Positions 38,501 through 49,181 of a DNA stretch of 60,000 nt are shown piece by piece (the first letter of the stretch is position 1; each line of letters begins with the position of its first letter). The position numbers and the translations under genes were made by a program. Location: NCBI GenBank assembly GCA_914767715.1, contig OU612070.1, positions 8,265,501-8,325,500 on the forward strand, read 5' to 3'. The stretch is from Membranipora membranacea (taxonomy: Eukaryota > Bryozoa > Gymnolaemata > Cheilostomatida > Membraniporidae). The notes beneath the pieces were generated by a model. It had not been told where the DNA came from, did not search any database, and was given only the letters and a program-made list of their open reading frames with translations.

Positions 38501-41500
38501 TACAAATTTTGCGACATTGAAGGTCCTGCTGTATACCATTCTTTCAAGAGCTTTGTAAAGCTGGCGTGCTCTGGGTTGTTGCTTCTCGGCCTATTGGCTA
38601 AAATAAAAGTCACTGCCAATGGGGGATTAGTGCCTGTCTCACTTTCTGGCAGCTTGCTGCACACTCATGATTAGGAGGTCTTCCATGGCCTCACCACTAG
38701 GATACATTCATGTTTTCTGCAGGATGTATCACACTCTCAGTACGAGGATTTTGGGCAACTTCCTCTTTAGGGGCAGCCCGCCCTCTGTTTTGTCGTTAAC
38801 AGGGCTTTGTAATTTGATAATTTAACAACTTCTTCATGCTCAATCACACTTGAAAAGTGTACTCATCATTACCTTTCCTTCTTCAACAATCATAGTAGTC
38901 ATGACAATGATCTCTGCCTTCGTCATATGTACCATCCTCCAAAAATCTTCTACTGTGTGAGGAACAGGCCCTACAATAATCAGTTTGGGCCTATTTCAAC
39001 AAAGTGTAAGTTTGGAGTATACACAAGATATATGTCACAGACATAATGCAAATGTAAATGCACTGACTATATTCTACAGTGTGAAACCGTTAGATGTCAG
39101 TGTTGGCGTTGAATGATGGATAAGAAGCACCAGTTGAATATCATGCGATCCTATCACTATATCATCAGTATAATTATATACTCACCTTGGGATGCGACAA
39201 ACTTCACCTCACCATTCAAGTTCTAGAATAAATGATGAACTGTCATTGTTGTAATGGGATTCAGCTGAGTTGGTTAAATTGCAATCCTGATCTAAATCTC
39301 TTGTTTTTCAATGACTCAATATGCCTGCAAGCTCACTACAACTCGATTCAATTAATGCAACCTCTGCCGAGCTGCTTTGCGTTCAAAATTGTCTAGCATT
39401 GAAAGAGACAATTCTCATTACACTTAGCTTGTTTTGGGAGCTTCAGTAATAATAACCTCACTAAGATAATCACTTTGTTGAGGCTCAGCTAGTTGAAGGG
39501 CTTTGAGGAATTGAATTTTTATGTCATCCATGCTTTTAGACATACCTCTATGTAGCTTGCGTTTATATAATCTGAAGTGTACCCTTGATCAACAGTGGAC
39601 AAGATAACTCGGTTTTTATTATCTACAATGGAAGAGCAGGTAATTTATTTAGTTCGGGCAAAACATTACCAGACCTCAACGGGTTCAGACCGGGTGTATG
39701 TGGTATAGCCTTAAGGTGAAACAATATTATTTGGGTTATATCTACCATGAAAGCATATTCATGACAAGCCTTCATTCCATCGTGATCATTTGAATATGTA
39801 AGAACGGTCACAGCAAATCGGAAATTTTGGAAAACATTGGATAAAGGACCTTAAAAGCAAGCTCCACTGAAATATCATCGTCAAATAGAATTATAAAATG
39901 CAAATTCTCAACGTTAAGTAAATCAACCGAACAACATTTGATTTGCAAGTGCCTCCTTGCCATAAAGAAGCAAGTAACTGATTACCTGAGGAGTATGTTC
40001 ATTAAACTGCATAAAATGGCCATGCTGAGATAAATAAGAGAGGGTTTGCCACCCTCCCTGGTTAAATTAAATCATGAATTGAACTCACATGGTATAATAT
40101 TACGGAATCTGTTCTTAGGCTTGTTTTCTGCAGTAACTCCACTTTCTTTAGGTAAATCACACATTGATAGCGTCTGGAAATAAAAGGCAGTATATTAAAG
40201 ACTACAGAAAGGTCAAAACAATATTTATAGTCGGGCAGCTAGCAAGCTAGCTATTTTTACACTGAAAAAAATTATAACACTTTTGCGTGAAGATAATTTA
40301 AGGTGTTAGAAATTCTCTCCCCTTCTCATCTTTGAGGTATTTATTCCCAGTGCTGTACCTCCAACCCTTCATGGCTGTACCAGCTCAAAAAGCTACCACT
40401 CCTTTATACCCAAGAGAACTGTAAATGTCAATAAATCAAGTTATCTACCATTGTACAGTGTCGTGAGCAAAATCAGTAATTAAAAGTAGATACCTCATAG
40501 TTGAGTAGGGGGAACAACTTCTAAAACTATACATAGTTTTTCAAAGAAGAGCTATATGAACCTTTTCAGTGTAAAGAGATTGCATAACCACTGCAGAACT
40601 AGCTGCCAGGCTACATATTGCTTTGTTTTTTTCTGTAATCCTATCAGGACATCATTTTTATTGGACCAAAGCAGTCACGTTTCTGAAGAAAGAGCAGGGA
40701 AGTAGTTTTTCTAACAAAACATTAATCGACTGAATTGATGACGCGTCCCCATATTATCGCTTCATTTTCCAAAAATTTGTTAATTGATTTAGACTAGTTA
40801 TGAACTAACTCAAAAGGAAAAGGGAAGTCACCTCATAAAATTTAAACACATGGTGAGAAACACCTGATTTCTCAGTCAAACATGTACAGGCTGTCACCTA
40901 ATAGTGAACTCATATTCCCTGCTAACAGACTTGTATATGACACTCAAATCCAGGATTAACTCCTTGCTCAAATGTTATAGAGCTACTTAAATCTTTTGTG
41001 AGCAAATAAGAGAATTAGGTTAAGTGCAAAAGAGATTGATGGGCATGTATGCACGTATATAACCCTGCATACTTCACTAGGCACTTACTGCAAACTCTCT
41101 CTGGAAAGGTTGAGTTGGGTTCTCAGTCTTTTCTTGCTGTATGTATCTGTGTAGGTCGACTATCCTTACACATGATTCCGGTCTACCCACATTGTCATAC
41201 AATTCTGTAGTACTATCACGACCTGATGACATCCTGTTTTCAGCAGTAGAAGTTGTGGAAGTTCTATCGGGTTTTTCAGGGGTAACAGACTTCAATGGAA
41301 GAACATGAGCAGTAGGCTTGCTATGCGTAACTGCAACTTGATTGGTTATTTTTGGAGCAGATTGATTCGATGAAATGGTTTCTGTGACCGCTGTCAAAAA
41401 ATTAATAAGTTGTATAATGAGAACAAGATTTAACAGACCACCGTTAAAGTAGTCTTTGTGCTCAAACTCTACCCGAGTTGTTGGTAGTGGCATTCTATTA

Positions 41501-42224
41501 TCAATCTCCTTAGGATAATGGGATACCACTACCAGCAACCTGGGTAGAGTTTGAGCACTTAAACAACCGTCTAGGTGGAACTGGTATGCTATGTTGTGTA
41601 ACAGCCCACTTTATATTATTTTATATATTAAACTATATTCTATTTTGTTTTATTTTATTTTATTAATTAAAAATTTATTTACTTTGATTTAATTTAATTA
41701 ATTATTTCAGTTTAATTCAATTTACTTATTCAATTTCTATTATTTTATTTCATTTTATTTTATTTTATTTTATTTCAGTAAATTTTAACCCAGCTAACAG
41801 CCATATCGAATCAACAAACCCTTTTTTTAAATTTTTCTCACAGCACTGGATATGTTTAATTTCAGTGACAAAAGTTCGTTAGCTATTTGTTAACAATGTA
41901 AGTGGTGATGTGTTGTAGTCCTCTCTCAAAAACAAACTTCTATAAAGAGCAATCGTTAATAGCAAGGGTGAAAAGGGTGTAACAGTTGCCTAAAAGTGAT
42001 ATCTTTTCTTTCGTGATTTTAGTAACAAAATTATAATATATTACACTATATAAATTATTTCTTGATCCTTACATGTTCAGTTTCAAATGTTTATCAGACA
42101 AATTGAATTATTACCTGGTTCCAGCTGAGAGTTTTGTTCCAAGTTCCCTGGTTCCAGTGCACGATTCAGATTTCCTGTTTCTTGGGAGTTGTCAAGCTTG
42201 TCTTTAATTGAGTTTCCACTTCTT
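32548..42224 (-). CDS. Receptor tyrosine phosphatase cytoplasmic cassette: juxtamembrane, D1 and D2
   Basis: Seventeen open minus-strand exons in perfect phase: 42115-42224, 41089-41390, 40089-40173, 39546-39622, 39186-39222, 38873-38970, 38394-38477, 37543-37682, 37109-37262, 35744-35851, 35381-35522, 34897-34970, 34297-34419, 33884-34033, 33539-33675, 33125-33260 and 32548-32619. The juxtamembrane segment has STTELYDNVGRPE, a possible phosphotyrosine site, and the usual wedge-like lead-in VRIVDLHRYIQQ. D1 has KNRFRNIIPY, SDYINASYIE, VASQGPVPHTVEDFWRMV, an intact P-loop HCSAGVGRTG and the Q-loop MVQTNAQYAF. Its WPD loop reads W-F-D. D2 has DYINAVY and QTPLPDTKQDFWAMV, but its P-loop is ICRNGSRLSG, with the catalytic-site arginine replaced, so D2 should be catalytically dead, as in many family members. 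The cassette has no start of its own. It fits exon 8 of receptor B in phase, giving a 1,300-residue receptor. Confidence 0.88.
36809..37022. mobile_element. 214-bp MITE in a phosphatase intron
   Basis: Inverted ends of about 45 bp start ctgcccactgctggt and end with the inverse (accagcagtgggcag). The tetranucleotide aatg flanks both sides (36805-36808 and 37023-37026). Probably a non-autonomous DNA transposon. Confidence 0.75.
38581..38610 (+). ncRNA. U2 snRNA-like 5' end, probable pseudogene fragment
   Basis: The string gcttctcggcctattggcta, followed by aaataaaagt, matches the first stem-loop of U2 snRNA almost exactly (one change in the loop, two or three after it). The branch-site recognition sequence and the downstream Sm site are not recognisable. 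It lies on the plus strand inside a minus-strand intron. Most likely a truncated U2-derived retrosequence. Confidence 0.45.
41590..41790. repeat. AT-rich low-complexity tract (attttatttt)n
   Basis: Reiterated tttta and ttaatt motifs over about 200 bp in the intron between the two juxtamembrane exons. Confidence 0.9.
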
Positions 42225-42558
42225 CTGAAGCAACAACACAAACAACAAAAATCTAATTAGGATGCAAAACAGCTGATGTCAAACGGCCTTTTGAGTTATT
42301 ACATTGTTCTAATACACGAATTGTATCGTAAAAATTTAATTAAGGACCTGAAATTTGCATATTAATTGAAATTACAAAAAAAACAATGATGATGTACGGC
42401 TTGAGGCTTGGGCCTGCTGTTTTTCAGGTCACATTTGGTTTTTATCCCACGAAAAACAAAACCGGATAATCTGAGTAAAACTCCTAGTCACCTGTCTTAA
42501 TTTCTGCGTCTGTAGAAGAAAACACCCAGTAAAGCTACAGCAATGACCAGTAAGACAA

Positions 42559-45500
42559 CTCAGTTCATTAAAGTCAATTTGGGCAAATCTTGGGCTAAGA
42601 AGTTATCTTCTCTTATTGTTGAAATTTGGTGGCTCATTTGCAATATAGAGTTATCACCCCATCTATCTATCTGTGTAAAACATTTTAGTTTCAAGCATGT
42701 GGATAGACTGCTCCACAGAGTAAAGGGATTCAGAGTAAATTTTTTAACAATAGTCAAGGAAAGAGTTTTTTACTCCTTGGTCAAGGTACCCGCTAGCTTT
42801 GCGTCAAGGGGAAAGTTATGGGAAGCTTGATGCCAAAACTCCTTTTATCTATTTGTCACAATTATAGGGTTCTGGAGAATGAACTGAATTCAAAGTTTTT
42901 GATTACAGTAAAAAATAGAATATGCAGGCTCTCCCGTAAAAATTTCTCTTTGTACAGCCTTACTCCACAATTAGACATGAAGTTTTATGCTTAAATTACA
43001 CCTAACTATCCTAGCTTAATTGATACGGTGGGTATAGCTAGGAAGGCAGTATTGTGGCAGTTTTTACAATAGGATTAACTATTACAATCCTTGAATGATG
43101 CTGCCACAATGTACCCTTGGTCTGTGCAATCATTGAACCTTAAATTTATCGAAAGGGCCTCATATCAAATGTGTCTGCGGTCCATCATCTACTGGGCTTT
43201 GGTTAGCACCCGGGTGTGCTCCGACCTGCCTGCAAACAGAGAGCAACCTGGCGCAGATATTGTGGCCTGGCCACTAAGGCAACGAATTTCGCCGCCTATG
43301 CTCCGGGATGTGGCTTGTGACAAGACATCTGATTTAAATCAACCTTCAATTTTAATCAGACACAAAGGTTATCCTCAGGTTTTGATATTCTAATATTACA
43401 TTGCCTTTAAATCATTTGGAAAAGATAAACAAGGCACAACAGTAACAGATTCTTTCCCTGTAATGAAACACAGAGACTGCAATACAACTGGTTGTTTACA
43501 AATAAGATTTTCTTGAGGGATTAGAAAATTTACTGTGAGAAAACAATGTCTGTAATTGCTCTAACTGATATCTTCATCCAGCTTAGGTCTCAATTGTACT
43601 TGGATCGTTTCAATGCACCGCATGGAGAATTGTTTCAGATTTTGTTTGGAGGCCATCTCAGATTTGTTGTTTATTGAGGCAGCCCACCTGTTTGGCTAAC
43701 CGAATCCTCAAAAGTAACAACATTATAACTTGTTGCAGTATAGATGCAGTCCCAGGGCACCCTCTACTTGATTGTGCAATAACTCCCGGAAGAAGGTTTA
43801 CCCGGCTAACCAAGAGTGAAGTGATCGCAACATTGTATAACTTTTTAGAAGCATGAACCATGTTTTTGTTGAGTAAAGAGAGTGTGGATAATTGAATGTC
43901 GACAAGGTGTCATGGTCGGTTGCAAAAATGTAAATATATGAGTAGCCAGCCACTAAAGCCTATTGATTCAACATAATATGATATGATATTTTAGATGCAA
44001 TAAAATTGGTATAAAAAAACGGGGCACTCAATATGGGCTAAATTTGTTGTATCAGAACTGGGGTTTCGGGCTTGGAATGCTGGTTGGAAAATATAATTGG
44101 ACTGAGCAGGATTACAAATTATCTAGCACTGGGCTATGGTTGGAACCCAGGTGTGCTCCGACCTGCCTGCAAACAGAGAGCAACCTGGCGCAGATATTGC
44201 GGCCTGGCCACTAAGGCAACAAATTTTGCCGCCCATGCTCCAGGATGTTGCTTGCGACAAGACATCTGATTTAATTCAACCTTCAATTTTAATCTGATGT
44301 AATAATGCTATAATACATAAATATCATAAGAAGCAACAAGTCTTGAGACACAAAGGTAATCCTCAGGTTTTGATATTCTAAAATTGCATCCTTTGGAAAA
44401 GATAAACAAGGCACAACAGTAACAAATTCTTTCCCTGTAATGAAACACAGAGACTGCAATACAACTGGTTGTTTACAAATAAGATTTTCTTGAGGGATTA
44501 GAAAATTAACTCTGAGAAAACAATGTCTGTAATTGCTCTAACTGATATCTTCATCCAGCAGAGGTCTCAATTGTACTTGGATAGTTTCAATGCACTGCGT
44601 GATGAATTGCATCCAATTTTGTTTGGAGGCCATCTCAGATTTGTTGTTTATTGAGGCAGCCCACCTGTTTGGCTAACCGAATCCTCAAAAGTAACAACAT
44701 TATAACTTGTTGCAGTATAGATGCAGTCCCAGGGCACGATTTTTAAAAAAATGCACAAATTCAACCGTAACATGAATGCTGTCAATGGTTATTTCAGGAC
44801 TGCAATTCCTTAATGGGAATAGAAACACCAAGGTCGAACATACAGAAACCAGTTCACTGAAAATGCAGCAGAATATTTCACATAGAATATCATGTGTGTT
44901 ATTAAGGGTGAGCCCTCCAGACACACAGTTATCATAATCCTATACGCATCCAGCATAGTTACATTAGTGTGTTTCAATAATAAAAATATTGGGATGACAT
45001 TCGAGTAAAATTTAAGCTCAAACATTTGGGTGTAGTTTGAAAATGCTATCATTGAACATTATCCACTGAAAAAGCCAAATCCAAATCATGTTTCAGAATA
45101 TTAATAATATTAATTATTTCGAGGTCTATAGTCATTCTGATAGAATTTGATGGGTGACTGATGGGTCACCAGGCTCTATACTGAAAACTTATATCAACCA
45201 ACAGAAATATTCTTTTGTTTAAGTTCAGTATAGCATCTCAATTGTCATTTGTAAATTGCTCCACTCCTTTCATAAAAGGCAATTAGAATTTGTTTGAAAC
45301 TGTACACAATGGCATAGAAACTGCAAATATATAGGCTCTTTGCACTGCCTTGCGCAACATTGCCACTGCACAGATGGATGAAATAAACACCGTAATGAAA
45401 AAGTAAATCGCAATTTTAAATATGTTAAAAAAATATTTCAAACATGCCCTCAAAAACTCATTTAGATAATGTGATGAACTGATGCTCCAAAAAAAACCAG

Positions 45501-45743
45501 ATCTCTGTGAGTTACCATGTCGAAGTGTAGTTCTGCCCAAACAGAAAAACACAAACATGGAGATTTTTTGTCAGATTTGGAGTTTTTTGCAGAAAAATAT
45601 AAATGAATAGTTAGCTGATTGACTAACGATCCAGGTGACCAAATGTGGTTATTCTGAATTAAAAACTGTAGGAAGGATATAGCTTTTGGAAAAGTAAGGA
45701 GGAGATAACTGCAACTGAGCATTTTTGACTTTAAATAACTGAG
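42559..45743. mobile_element. 3,185-bp TIR element, non-autonomous or decayed
   Basis: The ends are ctcagttcattaaagtcaa and the inverse of ctcagttatttaaagtcaa (17 of 19 match). A 2-bp aa duplication flanks it (42557-42558 and 45744-45745). It holds an internal direct duplication. No continuous transposase frame was seen; the longest frames are under 100 codons and unrecognised. Confidence 0.75.
43194..44738. repeat. Internal direct duplication within the TIR element
   Basis: 43194-43761 and 44130-44738 match throughout (for example gtgctccgacctgcctgcaa and ctggttgtttacaaataaga), both ending at cagtcccagggcac. The second copy has an extra run of about 50 bp near 44298. Confidence 0.85.
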
Positions 45744-45840
45744 AAGGATCGGTACTATTACAGCAGCTTGGTGAAGAGGAGGATCTCTTATAACCGGAGC
45801 AGCTGTAGCTACACAAAACAAACAGAAACAAATAGCGTAT

Positions 45841-48025
45841 ATACCACGACATTTTTTTGTTCATATCCACAAGACCATAGAACATGATGGCTCCTGTATC
45901 TCCAAATGTCCAGAACCAAAATTTGCATGTGTAGAGTGGCTTAAGGGCCTCCCTTCCTTTTATCAGTAGATTGAACATGATAATCTTCATTTACATCATG
46001 ATAAGCTTCTGACATTGTAATTATCCTCATGGTATCGTAAACATGGAAACATACACATGGCAAATTATTACTGCACCGTTAAATGAACTAAAAATTTTAA
46101 ATAGAGCAAAAAAAGCTGAAGTTATACCTGGTCCCCAGCTAATGCAGGTATAGCTGTGATTAGCATAGATTTAAAGCAAGAAAGCACTAATATCACAGCC
46201 ATGTATAGCGTCAATATGTCTTTTCCTTCTGCTCCCCCAGTTGAGATAAGGTCATCAAATTCACAGTGTGGATACTGCTTTCCATCTAGTGGTCTGATTA
46301 GGGTGCGGTTAAGTTTATAACTAGCTTCAAACATGGCTCCAGCAGTGTAGGCAAAGCTGAAAAAGTAGTAATGAGAACTCATATTGTTGTTTTACAAAAC
46401 CCTTAATCTTACAATTGTATTACGATAATAATATAATGGATATAAAAGGGAGTTGTTCTTTTTCAGTATAGATTCAGATAACTCAACACAACTTGTAAAC
46501 GCAAGCAAAGAGAGGATAAATGTCTTGTTTAATTATGCAATCAGCCTAGACTTCACGTCCGGTGGCTGTCCTACATGTCCCTTGAAATGTCACTGATTTG
46601 AATACCACTCAGCTCAGTGGATTTCAGCATATGCAGTTAAATGAAAGTCTATTCTGACAACTATCTAAAGTTTGGGCTCCATTCACTGAGCTGTTACAGG
46701 GCGAGTGAGGTCAAGCTGATTGGTTATTTAAACCATCGAAACACCAATAAGGTCATCTTAGGGCATGTAATTGCCGATCTGTCAAAGTCTAAGGTTTCTA
46801 TGTTTCCCAGTTGCGGCAGTCTCTCTCTTGAAGTTGCAGCTCATCGAAACAGGCACAATTTACTATAGACTAACCAAGAGTTGAAAATGCAGGACGACCT
46901 AGGTCAACCTCAAAATCTACATGAATACGCAGTGACTTCAATATATGCTGTTTCGTTTTTATGCGCACAGTCAAAGCCTAGTCTATAAAGTATGCTAATC
47001 ATATTATGCGCATTATCCATAATAGGATTTTGGGCATTGTAAGCTTCCATTGGATTGGGTCGATGCCTCAAAAAATTTAAGGTAAATATATACGAACGAA
47101 AATCAAAGCGACCCTTACCTTTAGCAGATTTCGACTAGGGCTTTTTGCAGTTATTTTATTCAGGGCCATTCTATTTAGCTTATTATAGGGGAGATAGTGC
47201 CTCCATGTTGCCCTAGAACTACCCGGCCTGCTCAAAGAACTACCCGGCCTGCTCAAAGAACTACCCGGCCTGCTCAAAGATTGGGCTGAAATAAAAATAA
47301 ATCAATTCAGATCAAACACTAAGGCAGGCAGCGCCAATTGTTAAGTAGGATAAGTTTTGCATAACTGCTGATGTTACCGGCACCAAATAAACACTAAAAA
47401 GAAATATTTTTTACAGATGAGATCGATCAATTTACATTCTAGATTCAGAATTCTGGTTTTTGGATTTTCTGAGTAATCTGAAGCAATAAAAATTGCTCAA
47501 ATTATTGACTGATGAAAGCTTGTACTTTTTCAGCATCAAAGATGTTCCAACCAATATCTGGTTGATTAATTTGTTATTAAATGTTAACAGCATACAAATA
47601 ATATGTTCATCGGTGTCTTATGAAGATCACAATTAGGAGGTAGCCCATTGGTCAGGATGTCACTACAGTACCGACAGGCCTACAATTTATGAATAGTTTC
47701 GATAATATATATAACATTACTTTTCAAATGTTTCTCTACCAGGTTTACGATCTCCTACCGGAGCAATGAAGGGGTCATACAGTCCCAACAGCATAGGTAA
47801 CCACATTGAAAGAGAGCGAAAAGCAACACATCATAGAAAGTCGCTCAAAATTAGCCGAGCTATAGCAAGTATCCGACGACGCTGTGACAGGAATCCGCCG
47901 TCACTGTTGTAAAAGCTAGTTCTACCAATGTAGTCTCCACTTGAATGGCGCAATTGTTCTTTCTGGATCCCTTCATCCTCGTTGATAGTGTAACTACCAG
48001 ATTCACAGCCCAAGTTTACTTCCAT
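45841..48025 (-). pseudogene. POT/SLC15 pseudogene, copy B, N-terminal half only
   Basis: Homologous to exons 1-4 of copy A. Exon 1 begins at 48025 (MEVNLGCESGSYT) and stops at TGA 47831-47833, where copy A has an arginine codon. About 104 bp are deleted at 47350/47351, removing most of exon 2 and its donor. Exon 3 (46128-46356) is intact and lacks the MITE. The exon 4 acceptor AG has become TG at about 45964. The gene is cut off at 45841, where it joins the TM1 exon region. Confidence 0.85.
47214..47280. repeat. 21-bp tandem repeat, three units
   Basis: gaactacccggcctgctcaaa is present three times here and once at the equivalent place in block A (about 23588-23608). Confidence 0.9.
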
Positions 48026-48031
48026 GTTTGA

Positions 48032-49181
48032 TGTTCCTCCTTGCTTGCCACCTGTACAACTGAATGATAACTTATTTCAGGAATATTGATGACTTAATAA
48101 AACAAATTAACAATAAACCGATCAATGGGCTGAGTTAATTGTTTAGGCGAGATGAATACTCTTATCTACATGTGCCAGATAACATCTAGTCTAATCACGA
48201 GAGCAGTGAGTTATTTTTGTATGACGGTATTCCGGAATTTTTTTTATCAGCTGAAGAGGGACTATCAGGCGTCAAAACAAACAACAGTATTTGGCGGTGG
48301 CATATACAACCAAAACTTTGATGATATAAATAGTAAAATAAGAGGAAAATATAAACAGAATTGCTCAGCCAAAACCAGATAGTCACATATGGGCAACAAA
48401 ATAGTGCAGACTACTATCATATTTTGTACTGAGGAATCATATTTTACCTACCTACTACTTTATTATATTAGTGGATAACCCTGCACATAAGTCAGATCTT
48501 ACACTGTCCCAGGCTGCAAACCAAACAACCAACTCTCAAACACCACCGAGCATCATTGAAGGGGTTGTGATTGAAAGGCAGGAGATTGATTGGCCGAAGA
48601 TGAGCAATGTCAAGACTTGGCGGGCATGCAGTTGTTGCCCTCAACTCTTCAATTACATAGACAAAGCCAAGCAACTACCTGCTATTCTCTATCTATCTGT
48701 GATGAGAATTTGGCTTAGTTGCAAAACGAGGTAGAACTCAGTGCACAAATTTACTGAATTGACGACTATGAGAGAAAGATGTATTAGAAATGCACGGCCT
48801 TCTGTATTGCTTCATGATGTCAAGAGGTGAATAAGAAGGCTAGCCTGAACCGAGGCATGATAGAGAAAGAAGAGCGCAAAAACGCAATAATTTGGATGGA
48901 AAGCTATGAAAACTGCGTAAATATTTTGTTTTAAATTGCATAATGGAAAACTTTTTGTATTACACAATTTTTTCTTTATTATTTCGATTGTCTACAAAAA
49001 ATCAGAAGTTCAACAGTGCAAAAACTACATAATATATACAATTCAACAACCAGTAAAAAGGTGTACCTTAGGCAGGGGTTTCACCGATTATGAGGTTTGA
49101 ACTTGAAACCTTTCCATGCACACGGAAAAGCTATAATGTCCGGAACTCAAAGTAACCTACATATCAAGTTAACATATTCAA
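48032..49181. other. Interval between POT copy B and receptor B
   Basis: Collinear with 24506-25650. A plus-strand open frame of 87 codons at 48471-48734 has no recognisable domain and is broken in block A, so it is not called. Confidence 0.5.

Larger units (their letters stand above)
42492..45808 (-). pseudogene. Broken transmembrane exon TM1 of the phosphatase locus
   Basis: The exon halves 45744-45808 and 42492-42558 flank a mobile element. Without the element and its 2-bp duplication they total 130 nt, exactly the length of the intact TM1 exon at 7985-8114. The first half reads ATAAPVIRDPPLHQAAVIVP, the second VIAVALLGVFFYRRRN, then an in-frame TAA where copy C has TCA. It is therefore disabled twice. 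Read-through into the element would extend the first half by a hydrophobic stretch before a stop at about 45462. Confidence 0.85.

Noticed and set aside
42543-42830. 95-codon frame as a transposase
   Set aside because: No transposase motif recognised and it spans the element boundary into the TM1 exon remnant.
45462-45821. 119-codon frame as a gene
   Set aside because: It is the first half of the TM1 exon running into the inserted element, not an independent gene.
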